In this document: piece by piece, positions 15,718 to 25,239 of the stretch | Position numbering within the stretch: the stretch's first letter is position 1 | How the letters are laid out: each line of letters starts with the position of its first letter | Assembly (NCBI RefSeq): GCF_041052385.1 | Contig: NZ_CP163439.1 | Coordinates: forward strand, 4,391,001-4,455,000 | Source of the DNA: Streptomyces sp. R28 | Lineage (GTDB): Bacteria > Actinomycetota > Actinomycetes > Streptomycetales > Streptomycetaceae | Reading direction: 5' to 3' | DNA: 64,000 bases | The notes under the pieces: generated by a model | Told to the model about the DNA's origin: nothing | Seen by the model: the letters and a program-made list of their open reading frames with translations, nothing else | The model's database searches: none | Program-made: the position numbers and the translations under genes

Positions 15718-16548
15718 ATGGACGGGGACCTCGGAGATTTCCTGCGCTCGCGCCGCGCCCGCATCCAGCCCGAGGAGGTGGGGCTGGCCTCCTACGGCCG
15801 GCGCCGGGTGCCCGGGTTGCGCCGTGAGGAGGTGGCGCAGCTGGCCGGGGTGAGCGTCGATTACTACATCCGGTTGGAGCAGGGCCGCGGGCCGAGCGTC
15901 TCGGACGCCGTGCTGGACTCGATCGCCCGGGTCCTGCGCCTGGACGAGACCGAGCACGCCTATCTGCACGCGGTGGCCCGTCCGTCGAAGAAGGGCGAGC
16001 GCCGCCGCAGCGCGCCACGTGTCCGCCCCGGCATCCAGCTGCTGCTGGACAGCATCGAGCGCACCCCGGCCTTCGTCCTCGGCCCCGCCATGGACGTACT
16101 GGCCTGGAACTCCCTCGCCGACGCCCTGAACGGCTTCAGCCGCATGGCCCCCGACCGGCGCAACGTCGTCCGCCAGCTCTTCCTCGAACCCGAAGGCCGC
16201 GATCTCTACCCCGACTGGGCCGCGGTCGCCGCCCAGACCGTCGCCAACCTGCGGCTGAGCGCAGGCGCCCACCCGGACGACCGCGGTGTGCGCGAACTCG
16301 TCGGCGAACTCTCCCTCAAGAGCGAGGATTTCCGCCGCCTGTGGGCCGACCACCAGGTCAGGGCGTGCATGTACGGGGTGAAGCGCGTCCGGCATCCGGT
16401 CGCGGGTCTGCTGACCCTGCCGTACGAGTCGCTGACGCTCCCGGAGACGCCGGAACAGACGCTCGTGGTCTATACGCCGGAGCCGGGTTCGGAGACGGCC
16501 GAGAGGCTGGCGCTGCTGGGAAGCTGGGCGTCGAGTCCCGGCCGCTGA
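15718..16548 (+). CDS. XRE-family regulator with MmyB-like ligand-binding domain
   Basis: A 276-residue regulator. The HTH is at residues ~10-70 (RRVPGLRREEVAQLAGVSVD, then YYIRLEQGRG). The C-terminal ~180 residues match the MmyB ligand-binding fold (GPAMDVLAWNSLADAL, LFLEPEGRDLYPDW, then LSLKSEDFRRLW). There is no ribosome site; TACGAT lies 7-8 bases upstream of the ATG, so the transcript is probably leaderless. Its most likely target is the 151-bp divergent promoter shared with the SDR. Confidence 0.9.
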   Translation: MDGDLGDFLRSRRARIQPEEVGLASYGRRRVPGLRREEVAQLAGVSVDYYIRLEQGRGPSVSDAVLDSIARVLRLDETEHAYLHAVARPSKKGERRRSAPRVRPGIQLLLDSIERTPAFVLGPAMDVLAWNSLADALNGFSRMAPDRRNVVRQLFLEPEGRDLYPDWAAVAAQTVANLRLSAGAHPDDRGVRELVGELSLKSEDFRRLWADHQVRACMYGVKRVRHPVAGLLTLPYESLTLPETPEQTLVVYTPEPGSETAERLALLGSWASSPGR

Positions 16549-16877
16549 AAGAGTGTGCGCGGGGACCGCCGCACCCCCGTTTCCGGGGGGCGGGACGACG
16601 GCGGTCCCCGCGAGGGACGCGGGCCGGGTCAGGCCGGGCTTACGCGTCCTAGGCGTCCATGGAGGTCCGGGAGCCGCTCCGGAGGTCCTTGGCGCCGTTC
16701 GGCGTCGGCTGGGGCGGGGAGCCGCTCCCGCCCTGCCGACACCCACTAATGTGCCGGACCCGTGTTAAGCGGGTGCTGCGTGAACGTGACGTGCTCGTAC
16801 CAGTTCCGCGACGGCCCGAGCGGCCCCGGTCACCGCGAATTCGCCGCGGACACGGCCCGTTCACCGCAGGTTCGCCG
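16549..16877. other. Intergenic region between convergent XRE and CBS genes
   Basis: 329 bp between two convergent genes. Apart from the hairpin at 16559-16611 I see no conserved element. Open frames here overlap the 3' end of the CBS gene antisense and lack codon bias of their own. Confidence 0.5.
16559..16611 (+). terminator. Hairpin terminator after the XRE regulator
   Basis: A perfect 13-bp stem, GCGGGGACCGCCG (16559-16571) with CGGCGGTCCCCGC (16599-16611), encloses a second small hairpin (CCCCC / GGGGG). It begins 11 bases after the regulator stop. There is no T-run, as is usual in Streptomyces. Confidence 0.75.
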
Positions 16878-18266
16878 CTACTTCCCGCCCTTGGCGAGGA
16901 AGGCCAGCAGGTCCTGCCGGCTGACCACACCGGTCGGCTTGCCCTCGACGAGGACGATCGCCGCGTCGGCGCCGCCCAGCACCGACATCAGGTCGCCGAC
17001 CGGCTCGCCGGATCCGACCTGCGGCAGCGGGGCCGACATGTGCTTCTCCAGCGGGTCGTCGAGCGAGGCCCGCTTGGTGAACAGCGCGTCGAGCAACTCC
17101 CGTTCGACGACGGACCCGACGACCTCGGCGGCCATGACGTCCGGGTGGCCGGCGCCCGGCTTCACGATGGGCATCTGCGAGACGCCGTACTCGCGCAGCA
17201 CCTCGATGGCCTGACCGACCGTCTCGTCCGGGTGCATGTGGACGAGGGACGGGATGGCGCCGTGCTCCTTGTCGTTGAGGACGTCGCTGACGCGCGCGCT
17301 CGGGCCCTCGTCATCGAGGAAGCCGTAGTCGGCCATCCACTCGTCGTTGAAGATCTTGGAAAGGTAGCCGCGCCCGCTGTCCGGCAGCAGCACCACCACG
17401 ACGTCGTCCTCCTCGAGCCGCTCGGCGACCCGCAGCGCGGCCACGACGGCCATGCCGCACGAACCGCCCACGAGCAGGCCTTCCTCACGGGCCAGCCGCC
17501 GGGTCATCTGGAAGGAGTCCTTGTCGGACACGGCGACGATCTCGTCGGCAACGGTCCGGTCGTACGCGGTCGGCCAGAAGTCCTCACCGACGCCCTCGAC
17601 GAGGTACGGCCGCCCGGATCCGCCGGAGTACACGGAGCCCTCCGGGTCGGCGCCGACGACCTGCACCTTGCCGTCGCTGACGTCCTTCAGATAGCGACCG
17701 GTACCGGAGATCGTCCCGCCGGTCCCCACGCCCGCCACGAAGTGGGTGATCTTCCCCTCCGTCTGCTCCCACAGCTCGGGGCCGGTGGAGTGGTAGTGGG
17801 AGAGCGGGTTGTTGGGGTTGGAGTACTGGTCCGGCTTCCAGGCGCCGGGCGTCTCGCGCACGAGCCGGTCGGAGACGTTGTAGTAGGAGTCCGGGTGCTC
17901 GGGGTCGACGGCGGTCGGGCAGACGACCACCTCGGCGCCGTATGCGCGGAGCACATTGATCTTGTCGGTGCTGACCTTGTCGGGGCACACGAAGATGCAC
18001 TTGTACCCCTTCTGCTGGGCCACGATGGCCAGGCCGACGCCGGTGTTGCCGCTGGTCGGCTCGACGATCGTGCCGCCGGGCTTGAGCGCACCGCTCTCCT
18101 CCGCGGCCTCGATCATGCGCAGGGCGATGCGGTCCTTCACGGAGCCGCCCGGGTTGAAGTACTCCACCTTGGCCAGGACGGTCGCCCCGATGCCCTTGGT
18201 CACGTTGTTGAGCCTCAGCAGCGGGGTGTTGCCGACGAGGCTGATCATCGAGTCGTGGAAATGCAC
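16878..18266 (-). CDS. Cystathionine beta-synthase
   Basis: A 462-residue PLP enzyme condensing homocysteine with serine (or O-acetylserine) in transsulfuration. The PLP lysine is K44 in NPGGSVKDRIA, followed by the substrate loop PTSGNTGVGLA and the phosphate cradle GVGTGGTISGTGRY. Residues ~335-460 are a CBS-domain pair (HGAIPSLVHMHPDETVGQA and GGADAAIVLVEGKPTGVVSR). The heme-binding N-terminus of animal CBS is absent, as usual in bacteria. The GTG at 18266 follows GGAGA; the longer open frame upstream runs antisense to the esterase and is not real. Confidence 0.95.
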   Translation of the reverse strand: MHFHDSMISLVGNTPLLRLNNVTKGIGATVLAKVEYFNPGGSVKDRIALRMIEAAEESGALKPGGTIVEPTSGNTGVGLAIVAQQKGYKCIFVCPDKVSTDKINVLRAYGAEVVVCPTAVDPEHPDSYYNVSDRLVRETPGAWKPDQYSNPNNPLSHYHSTGPELWEQTEGKITHFVAGVGTGGTISGTGRYLKDVSDGKVQVVGADPEGSVYSGGSGRPYLVEGVGEDFWPTAYDRTVADEIVAVSDKDSFQMTRRLAREEGLLVGGSCGMAVVAALRVAERLEEDDVVVVLLPDSGRGYLSKIFNDEWMADYGFLDDEGPSARVSDVLNDKEHGAIPSLVHMHPDETVGQAIEVLREYGVSQMPIVKPGAGHPDVMAAEVVGSVVERELLDALFTKRASLDDPLEKHMSAPLPQVGSGEPVGDLMSVLGGADAAIVLVEGKPTGVVSRQDLLAFLAKGGK

Positions 18267-18425
18267 CGTTGTCTCCGGATGCTGAAAAAGAGGTGGTCGT
18301 AGTGGTTCCGCCAGCCTATGGCCTGCGGGGGGCTCGTAAAGGTCGTTCACTCGCCGTTGGGATTGGGCCACGGTCCGTGCGGGGCAAGCAGTGGGTGTAC
18401 GGCTATGAGGAGGTGGCGGCGACGC

Positions 18426-19451
18426 ATGACGAGCATGTCGAGGGCGCGAGTGGCCCGGCGGATCGCGGCGGGAGCGGCGTACGGCGGAGGCGGGATCGGT
18501 CTGGCCGGCGCGGCGGCCGTCGGTCTCCTCCTCGCCGAGGTGCGGCTGGCCAGGCGCCACGTGGGCAACGGCACCGACAACCACGTACCGAACGCCGACG
18601 GCCGCTACGGCCACCTGTACGACACCCCCGCCGACCCGCCGCTGCGCCTGACGATCCTGGGTGACTCGACGGCCGCCGGCCAGGGCGTGCACCGAGCAGG
18701 CCAGACCCCGGGCGCACTGCTGGCGTCGGGGCTGGCGGCGGTGGCGGAACGTCCGGTGCTGATGCGCAACGTGGCCCTGCCGGGCGCCCGCTCGGACGAC
18801 CTGGACCGCCAGGTGGCCCTGGTGCTCGCCGACCCCGCCCCGCTGCCCGACATCTGCGTGATCATGATCGGCGCCAACGACGTCACGAACCGCATGCCAC
18901 CGACGCGCTCGGTGCGCCACCTGTCCTCGGCGGTACGGCGTCTGCGCACGGCCGGCGCGGAGGTGGTGGTCGGCACGTGTCCCGACCTCGGCACCATCGA
19001 ACCGGTCCAGCAACCCCTGCGCTGGCTGGCCCGACGGGCCTCACGCCAGCTGGCGGCCGCCCAGACGATCGGAGTCGTCGAACAGGGCGGCCGCACGGTG
19101 TCGCTGGGCGACCTGCTGGGTCCGGAGTTCGCGGCGAACCCGCGCGAGCTCTTCGGCCCCGACAACTACCACCCCTCGGCGGAGGGCTACGCCACGGCGG
19201 CGATGGCGGTCCTCCCGACGGTCTGCGCGGCCCTGGGCCTGTGGCCGGCGGAAGAGGAGCGCCCCGACGTCACCCGCCGCGAGGGCTTCCTCCCGGTGGC
19301 CCGTGCGGCGGCCGAGGCCGCGTCGGAGGCGGGCACGGAGGTCACGGCAGCGATGCCGACGGGACCGAAGGGGCCGTGGGCCCTCCTCAAGAGGCGCCGC
19401 CGCCGCCGCGTCCCGGAACCGGACCGTGCCCCGGTGACGCCGTCGCCGTGA
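18426..19451 (+). CDS. SGNH/GDSL-family esterase, exported or membrane-anchored
   Basis: A 341-residue SGNH hydrolase. After a basic start it has one hydrophobic segment (residues ~14-34) acting as signal or anchor. Block I is LTILGDSTAAGQG with the nucleophile Ser, block III is IMIGANDVTN, and block V is PDNYHPSAEGYA with Asp and His. The C-terminus ends in a basic Arg-rich stretch (LLKRRRRRRVPEP). AGGAGG lies 12 bases upstream of the ATG. Substrate is unknown; lipid or acyl-ester hydrolysis is likely. It is divergent from the CBS gene. Confidence 0.88.
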   Translation: MTSMSRARVARRIAAGAAYGGGGIGLAGAAAVGLLLAEVRLARRHVGNGTDNHVPNADGRYGHLYDTPADPPLRLTILGDSTAAGQGVHRAGQTPGALLASGLAAVAERPVLMRNVALPGARSDDLDRQVALVLADPAPLPDICVIMIGANDVTNRMPPTRSVRHLSSAVRRLRTAGAEVVVGTCPDLGTIEPVQQPLRWLARRASRQLAAAQTIGVVEQGGRTVSLGDLLGPEFAANPRELFGPDNYHPSAEGYATAAMAVLPTVCAALGLWPAEEERPDVTRREGFLPVARAAAEAASEAGTEVTAAMPTGPKGPWALLKRRRRRRVPEPDRAPVTPSP

Positions 19452-19488
19452 AGGGGGCTCCACCTCTCAACGCCGGTCCAGGGCATTT

Positions 19489-19590
19489 CAGCCCGTCCGG
19501 CGTTTGAGGACGAGGCCCGTTCAGGGCCGAAGCGGAGGTCTGGGGGCGGCAGCCCCCAGGAGCCCGGGGTCGAAGGGGCAGCGCCCCTTC
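19489..19590. repeat. Dispersed GC-rich repeat, copy A
   Basis: An about 100-bp element containing GCCCGTCCGGCGTTTGAGG and several small palindromes. It matches 57313-57406 in reverse orientation for nearly its whole length. I recall such sequences as common between Streptomyces genes; it may act in termination or as a REP-like element. Confidence 0.8.
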
Positions 19591-19743
19591 AGGATGGGAC
19601 GGGTAGGGGCGGCGGGGGCGAGAAAAGCAAGCGCTTAGAAAACTGCGGCCAGGGTCACACCGCACTACCAGTGACCTTGGCCGTACGTACGGGTAACTTC
19701 CCTCACAGCCCTGCCTGACCCCCGGTATGCCAATGGAGCCGTG

Positions 19744-20964
19744 ATGCCCGAAGCCGTGATCGTCTCGACCGCCCGCTCCCCCATCGGCCGCGCCTTCAAG
19801 GGCTCCCTCAAAGACCTGCGCCCCGACGACCTCACCGCCACGATCATCCAGGCGGCCCTCGCCAAGGTCCCCGAGCTGGACCCGAGGGACATCGACGACC
19901 TCCACCTCGGCTGCGGCCTCCCCGGCGGCGAGCAGGGCAACAACCTCGGCCGCATCGTCGCCGTACAGATGGGAATGGACCACCTCCCGGGCTGCACCGT
20001 CACCCGGTACTGCTCCTCCTCCCTGCAGACCTCCCGCATGGCCCTGCACGCCATCAAGGCCGGCGAGGGCGACGTCTTCATCTCGGCCGGCGTGGAGATG
20101 GTCTCCAGCTACGCCAAGGGCAACTCCGACAGCATCCCCGACACGCACAACCCCCTCTTCGCCGAGGCCGAGGCCCGCACCGCCGAGGTCGCCCAGCAGG
20201 AGGGCACGACCTGGCACGACCCGCGCGAGGACGGCCTCGTCCCCGACCCGTACATCGCCATGGGCCAGACCGCCGAGAACCTCGCCCGGGCGAAGGGCAT
20301 CACCCGCCAGGACATGGACGAGTTCGGCGTCCGCTCGCAGAACCTCGCCGAGGAAGCCATCAAGAACGGCTTCTGGGAGCGCGAGATCACCCCGGTCACG
20401 ACCCCCGACGGCACGGTCGTCAGCAAGGACGACGGCCCCCGCCCCGGCGTCACCATGGAGGGCGTCCAGGGCCTCAAGCCGGTCTTCCGCCCCGACGGCC
20501 TCGTCACCGCCGCCAACTGCTGCCCCCTCAACGACGGCGCGGCCGCGGTCGTGATCATGTCCGACACCAAGGCCCGCGAGCTCGGCCTCACCCCGCTCGC
20601 CCGCATCGTCTCCACGGGCGTCTCCGGCCTCTCCCCCGAGATCATGGGCCTCGGCCCGGTCGACGCGAGCAACCAGGCCCTGCGCCGGGCCGGCCTGACG
20701 ATCGACGACATCGACCTGGTCGAGATCAACGAGGCGTTCGCCGCCCAGGTGATCCCCTCCTACCGCGACCTGGGCATCGACCTCGACAAGCTGAACGTCA
20801 ACGGCGGCGCCATCGCCGTCGGCCACCCCTTCGGCATGACCGGCGCCCGCATCACCGGCACGCTCATCAACTCGCTCCAGTTCCACGACAAGCAGTTCGG
20901 CCTGGAGACGATGTGCGTCGGCGGCGGCCAGGGCATGGCGATGGTCATCGAGCGCCTGAGCTGA
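19744..20964 (+). CDS. Acetyl-CoA C-acyltransferase (thiolase)
   Basis: A 406-residue thiolase catalysing acetyl-CoA condensation or beta-ketothiolysis. Cys90 in TRYCSSSLQT is the acyl-binding nucleophile. NEAFAAQ, GGAIAVGHPFGMTGAR (catalytic His) and CVGGGQGMA (second Cys) complete the active site. The ATG at 19744 is preceded by GGAG; a GTG just before it is too close. It is a single gene with a terminator behind it. Biosynthetic and degradative thiolases cannot be told apart here. Confidence 0.94.
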   Translation: MPEAVIVSTARSPIGRAFKGSLKDLRPDDLTATIIQAALAKVPELDPRDIDDLHLGCGLPGGEQGNNLGRIVAVQMGMDHLPGCTVTRYCSSSLQTSRMALHAIKAGEGDVFISAGVEMVSSYAKGNSDSIPDTHNPLFAEAEARTAEVAQQEGTTWHDPREDGLVPDPYIAMGQTAENLARAKGITRQDMDEFGVRSQNLAEEAIKNGFWEREITPVTTPDGTVVSKDDGPRPGVTMEGVQGLKPVFRPDGLVTAANCCPLNDGAAAVVIMSDTKARELGLTPLARIVSTGVSGLSPEIMGLGPVDASNQALRRAGLTIDDIDLVEINEAFAAQVIPSYRDLGIDLDKLNVNGGAIAVGHPFGMTGARITGTLINSLQFHDKQFGLETMCVGGGQGMAMVIERLS

Positions 20965-21016
20965 ACCACCGATCCAGAGCCCCTAGGTAGTCAACTCGCG
21001 ACCCAGCGTGAGCCTT

Positions 21017-21053
21017 CGGCCCAGAACCCGAGAAACTCCAAGGTTCTGGGCCG
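21017..21053 (+). terminator. Terminator after the thiolase gene
   Basis: A perfect 12-bp stem, CGGCCCAGAACC (21017-21028) with GGTTCTGGGCCG (21042-21053), has a 13-base loop and is followed by ATTTG. It lies 52 bases after the thiolase stop. Confidence 0.8.
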
Positions 21054-21250
21054 ATTTGTGATCCAATCTCCCCCAGGATGTGACCTATCTCCCTTCGCGG
21101 AGGGATTTACGCAGCTCAGAGCCGCTTCACCACGAAACACAGGCCCCAAAATCCTGTCCGTTTCGTGACGTTACGCACTGACAGCTGGATAGTCCGCCCT
21201 TCAAGCTGATGTAGGAAGTCGGGGGTCGACTTTGAACCGGGAGTACGTCA

Positions 21251-22042
21251 GTGAGCGCCATGCCGATCGCCTTGCTGCTCACCACGGCCGCCACCGGCGC
21301 CGTGGGCGTCGCCGTCCTGCGCACCCTGATGGTGTTGCGCCGACAGGTCGCGGCCCTGCACACCGAGCTGGCACAGAACAACGCCGCCGCGACTCGCGGC
21401 CTGGTCCCGCCGGCCCGTCTCTCCACCGAGGCCGATGAGATACGCGCCGCGGTGGCCGAGGCGCTCGCCGAGGAACGCGAGCGGGAGCTGGCCGAGGCGC
21501 GCGCCTTCTGGGCCGCCCAGGAGGCCCGTGACGCCTCCGACGCGCCTACTTTGCTGGGCCTGTCCGACAGCGAGCTGTTCCTGCCCCGCCAGGCCGATTT
21601 CGCGGGCCTGGAGCACCTGGAGCCGGTGAGCGAGACGACCGCGGACGCCGACGAGTTCGCCGGGGAGTCCCCCGAGCTGGCCGCGGCCCGCCGCCGCCAC
21701 CCCTCCCACCCGGACTTCGTCCCGGTCTCCTCACCCGCGGTGAACGACCATGAGCGTACGGTCTCCACCCTTGAGGACCTGGCCGCCTCCGCCACCGAAC
21801 TGACCGACGTCCGCCCGGGCCCGCTCGGCACCCTCGACGTCTACGTCTTCGCCGACGGCACCACGCTCTGCATGACCCCGGGCCACCGGGAGACCGCGGA
21901 GCGCCTGGCGGCGGCCCTGCGCGCGGGCGAGACTCCGGTACTGCTGGGCGGTTCGGGAGTCTCGGGGGCGTACACCCTGACCTTCGCGTGCGGCGAGGAG
22001 AACGTCTACATCCTGGCGGACCGGGTCATAGCGTCCCTGTAG
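21251..22042 (+). CDS. Conserved hypothetical protein with N-terminal membrane anchor
   Basis: A 263-residue protein. Residues ~5-25 are hydrophobic (IALLLTTAATGAVGVAVL). A coiled-coil-like segment follows (VLRRQVAALHTELAQNN and EEREREL), then an acidic region, then a compact C-terminal domain (~185-263) beginning LGTLDVYVFADGTTLCM and ending NVYILADRVIASL. The GTG start has GGGAG 7 bases upstream. I do not recognise the domain. Confidence 0.75.
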   Translation: MSAMPIALLLTTAATGAVGVAVLRTLMVLRRQVAALHTELAQNNAAATRGLVPPARLSTEADEIRAAVAEALAEERERELAEARAFWAAQEARDASDAPTLLGLSDSELFLPRQADFAGLEHLEPVSETTADADEFAGESPELAAARRRHPSHPDFVPVSSPAVNDHERTVSTLEDLAASATELTDVRPGPLGTLDVYVFADGTTLCMTPGHRETAERLAAALRAGETPVLLGGSGVSGAYTLTFACGEENVYILADRVIASL

Positions 22043-22057
22043 CGGTCGAAGCCCGGG

Positions 22058-22369
22058 TCACACCCCGGCCCGCTTCTGCGCCTCCTCCACCAGCCTCAGC
22101 GCGTCCTCGATCTCACCCTCGTTCGTGAGTACGAGGGCCAAGTCGTGCACGGCCACGGTGATTTGGTCGGCCGCGGCGAACATCCCGGCGTCCGGCATCT
22201 CCCGAGGCTCCGCCCCGGGCACCTCCAGAACCTGTGCCCACCGAGCCAACTCCCTGGCCAGCCGCAACGCTTCGCCGGCGGCGCCTCTCTGCAACCGGCT
22301 CTGGGGCGCGGCCCGCAAGCGGTCGGCAAAGTGATCAACGGCACGAGTCAAGGGCGTCGTATCAACCAC
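22058..22369 (-). CDS. Small conserved hypothetical protein (103 aa)
   Basis: An all-helical, 103-residue soluble protein (VDHFADRLRAAPQSRLQRG, LARELARWAQVLEV, DALRLVEEAQKRAG). There is no known motif. TAGGTT lies about 6 bases before the GTG start and there is no ribosome site, so it may be leaderless. It converges with the 21251-22042 gene (15 bp). Confidence 0.65.
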   Translation of the reverse strand: MVDTTPLTRAVDHFADRLRAAPQSRLQRGAAGEALRLARELARWAQVLEVPGAEPREMPDAGMFAAADQITVAVHDLALVLTNEGEIEDALRLVEEAQKRAGV

Positions 22370-22473
22370 CCCACAAACCTACGCGTCGCACCACGACTGT
22401 TGCCAACGGGCGAACGCTCAGGCACGGTGACCTGAAGGACCGGCTTACATCCCCTTTGCGTCCGGAGGCGCCG

Positions 22474-22704
22474 ATGTCCCACGTCCTCTCCGAGGAGACC
22501 CACCGCAACATGCTCGCCCGCATCCCCCACTGCACCGGTCGTGAAGTCTCCGACTGGCTCCGCACCGTAGAAGAAGGACCGGCTCTCTTTCGCTTCGAAG
22601 AGAAGGTCAGCTGGCTTCGCCACGAATACGACCTCGCGTACGGCCACGCGAAGGCGATCGTCCACGAGTACGACCTGAGGAGGGCGGCGCGCAAATTCCT
22701 CTAG
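22474..22704 (+). CDS. DUF4287-like small protein
   Basis: A 76-residue protein resembling DUF4287 (HRNMLARIPHCTGREVSDW, then HEYDLAYGHAKAIVHEYDL). The short length is normal for the family, whose function is unknown. The ATG follows GGAGGCGCCG. It lies divergent from the 103-aa gene. Confidence 0.75.
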   Translation: MSHVLSEETHRNMLARIPHCTGREVSDWLRTVEEGPALFRFEEKVSWLRHEYDLAYGHAKAIVHEYDLRRAARKFL

Positions 22705-22720
22705 GCGCGCACAGACGACG

Positions 22721-22750
22721 AAGGGCCCCGGGTGCGAACCCGGGGCCCTT
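22721..22750. terminator. Bidirectional terminator
   Basis: AAGGGCCCCGGGT (22721-22733) pairs with ACCCGGGGCCCTT (22738-22750) around a GCGA tetraloop; T follows on one side and A precedes on the other. It serves the convergent DUF4287-like and Bax inhibitor genes. Confidence 0.85.
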
Positions 22751-22800
22751 TGCTGCAACGGCTGTCGCGGACTGGCGCTGCCAGCCGCCGCCCGTCGCTG

Positions 22801-23712
22801 TCAGTCGCTGCTGTTGAGGATCGCGATGATCCTCAGGAACTCCATGTAGATCCACACCAGCGTCAGCGTGAGGCCGAAGGCCGCCAGCCAGGCCTCCTCG
22901 CGCGGCGCGCCGTAGGCGAGACCGTCCTCGACCTGCTTGAAGTCCAGGGCGAGGAAGCAGGCACCGAGCAGGATGCCGACGACACCGAAGAGGATGCCGA
23001 GCGGGCCGCTGCGGAAGCCGAGGCCGTCACCGCCGCCGAAGACGGCGAACAGCAGGTTGACCGCCATCAGCAGGATGAAGCCGAGCGCGGCCGCCATCAC
23101 GAAGCCGACGAAGCGGCGGTTGACGCGGATCCAGCCGGCCTTGTAGGCCACCAGCACCGCGGCGAAGACCGCCATGGTGCCGAGCACCGCCTGCATGGCC
23201 GCACCGCTGGCGATGCGGTTGTCGACGATGCTGGAGATCACGCCGAGGAACACGCCCTCGAACGCGGCGTACGTCAGGATCAGCGCCGGCGAGGCCTTGC
23301 GCTTGAAGGACTGGACGAACGCCAGGACCATGCCGACCAGCGCGGCGCCGATACCGATGCCGTAGGACCGGCTGATGTTCGCGTCGTCGACGGGCAGCAG
23401 CGCCCAGGCGAGCGCGGCCGTGACGATCAGGACGCCGAGCGTGGTGCCGGTGCGCAGGATGACATCGTCCATCGTCATCCGGCCGGTGGTGGCCGGGGCC
23501 TGCGGCGGTGCGCCGTGCTGCAGGTCCTGCTGGGCGTACGGGTTCTGGGCGTAAGGGTTCTGCGCGTACGGGTTGGCGGCCTGCGGCTGGGCGTACGGGT
23601 TGCCCTGCGTGCCGACAGCGGCGCCCCCGGCCTGCGGCGCGGTGTTGAAGCCCGCGTAGCCGTTGTCGCGGCTGAACCCCCGTCGCGAGAAGACCGGGTT
23701 ACTGCTCCTCAT
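22801..23712 (-). CDS. Bax inhibitor-1/YccA-family membrane protein
   Basis: A 303-residue integral membrane protein with about seven helices, family BI-1 (TMBIM), thought to be a pH-sensitive ion leak channel. The N-terminal ~75 residues are cytosolic, Ala/Gln/Pro-rich, and contain tandem NPYAQ repeats. The membrane core starts at GTTLGVLIVTAALAWALL; conserved acidic residues occur in the last helices (ACFLALDFKQVEDGL, then ALGLTLTLVWIYMEFLRI-like). The ATG at 23712 follows GGAGGAGTGAA. Confidence 0.88.
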   Translation of the reverse strand: MRSSNPVFSRRGFSRDNGYAGFNTAPQAGGAAVGTQGNPYAQPQAANPYAQNPYAQNPYAQQDLQHGAPPQAPATTGRMTMDDVILRTGTTLGVLIVTAALAWALLPVDDANISRSYGIGIGAALVGMVLAFVQSFKRKASPALILTYAAFEGVFLGVISSIVDNRIASGAAMQAVLGTMAVFAAVLVAYKAGWIRVNRRFVGFVMAAALGFILLMAVNLLFAVFGGGDGLGFRSGPLGILFGVVGILLGACFLALDFKQVEDGLAYGAPREEAWLAAFGLTLTLVWIYMEFLRIIAILNSSD

Positions 23713-23925
23713 TTCACTCCTCCATGGCCACCAGGCGCGGCCTTGGCTCAAGAGTAATAGGTAGGCAAAGGATTGACCCTAGTGCTTGGGGAGGATCTTT
23801 CCCTCGTCGTGCTGCGCAACACGCTACGCGGCCGGGTGATTCCCAGCCACGGAGGGGCTCATTCATGACGAACCCGGTACGTGGCCGGAACCGGCCGGAG
23901 ATCACTCCCCGTCCCACAGGGGTGC

Positions 23926-25101
23926 TCACCCGAACGGGAACCCGGTGTACCCCTCGGCCAGATCCGTCTCGGCCGCCCTGGACCCCGCGATCCGCTCCAG
24001 CCGCGCCAGCTGCAGCCGGTCCTCGAACGGCGTGGCGTCGGGGGTGCGGTGCAGCAGCGTCGTCATGTCGTACGAGAACCGCTCGGCCTGCCAGACGCGG
24101 CGCAGACAGGTCTCGGAGTAGGCGTCGAGGAGCTGAGCCGAGCCGGTCTCCCGCTCGTGCGTCAGCGCCCTCGCGAAGGTGACGACGTCTCCGACGGCCA
24201 GGTTCAGGCCCTTCGCGCCCGTCGGCGGCACGATGTGCGCCGCGTCGCCGGCGAGGAACAGACGGCCGTGGCGCATGGGTTCGTGGACGTACGAGCGCAT
24301 GGGCGTGACCGACTTCTGGGTGAGGGGGCCGCGCTCCAGCCGCCAGTCGTCGGCCGTCTCGAAGCGCCGCTCCAGTTCCGCCCAGATCTCGTCGTCGCTC
24401 CATGCCTCGGCGTCCGTGCCCTCGGGGACCTGGAGGTAGAGGCGGGAGACGGACGGGGAACGCATGGACAGCAGGGCGAAGCCGCGGTCATGGCGGGCGT
24501 AGACGAGTTCGTCGTGGGAGGGCGGTACGTCGGCGAGGATGCCGAGCCAGCCGAAGGGGTACGTCCGCTCGAAGACTTGGGTGAGTTCGGCGGGGATCGC
24601 CTTGCGGGACACGCCCCAGAAGCCGTCGCAGCCGACGACGTAGTCGCATTCGAGGACGTCCTCGCTCCCCTCGTACCGGAAGCGCACGCGCGGGCTGTCG
24701 GTGTCCGCGCCCTCGACCGCGAGGGCCTCCGCCTCGAAGAGCAGCGGGCCGCCCTCCTTGAGCTGGAGGGCGATGAGGTCCTTGCAGACCTCGGTCTGGG
24801 CGTAGACCATCACGGACCGGCCGCCGGTGAGGGCGGGGAAGTCGACGCGGTGGCGCCGCTTGTCGAAGCGGAGCTCGATGCCGTCGTGGCGCAGGCCCTC
24901 GCGGTCCATGCGCTCCGCGGCGCCGGCCGCGCGCAGCACGTCCACCGTGCCCTGCTCCAGGATTCCGGCGCGCTGGCGGTGCTCGACGTAGGCGCGGTCG
25001 CGGCTCTCCAGGACGACCGAGTCGATGCCGGCGTTGTGGAGCAGCCGGGCGAGGAGGAGGCCGGCGGGGCCCGCTCCGATGATGCCGACGGTGGTGCGCA
25101 T
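23926..25101 (-). CDS. pobA: 4-hydroxybenzoate 3-monooxygenase
   Basis: A 391-residue FAD-dependent aromatic hydroxylase making protocatechuate. The FAD fingerprint is GIIGAGPAGLLLARLL at the N-terminus. The DG motif reads YVVGCDGFWGVSR, and the second FAD motif is RLFLAGDAAHIVPPTGAKG. QRAGILEQGTVDVLR is typical of PobA. The length equals the family norm (~390). GAAGGGAAGC lies upstream of the ATG. No pobR or pca genes are in the window. It is upstream of bldA on the same strand order but separated by 138 bp. Confidence 0.9.
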   Translation of the reverse strand: MRTTVGIIGAGPAGLLLARLLHNAGIDSVVLESRDRAYVEHRQRAGILEQGTVDVLRAAGAAERMDREGLRHDGIELRFDKRRHRVDFPALTGGRSVMVYAQTEVCKDLIALQLKEGGPLLFEAEALAVEGADTDSPRVRFRYEGSEDVLECDYVVGCDGFWGVSRKAIPAELTQVFERTYPFGWLGILADVPPSHDELVYARHDRGFALLSMRSPSVSRLYLQVPEGTDAEAWSDDEIWAELERRFETADDWRLERGPLTQKSVTPMRSYVHEPMRHGRLFLAGDAAHIVPPTGAKGLNLAVGDVVTFARALTHERETGSAQLLDAYSETCLRRVWQAERFSYDMTTLLHRTPDATPFEDRLQLARLERIAGSRAAETDLAEGYTGFPFG

Positions 25102-25239
25102 CGGTCGCTTCCCTTCGCTGGTTCACCCTGTTCGTGCAGTGAAGTTTTATTCACCACTTCCTGACGGGAGTCTCCGGCCGCGCGCGCCCGCTGTCAACGG
25201 GTGCGCGTGAACTCTTGAAGGGAAGGAGAGACTCGGAAG

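Noticed and set aside
16762..17214. Plus-strand frame beginning GTG-TTA with several Cys near its start
   Set aside because: Attractive because of a TTA second codon, but it runs into the CBS gene antisense, has no ribosome site and loses any protein-like pattern after ~35 codons.
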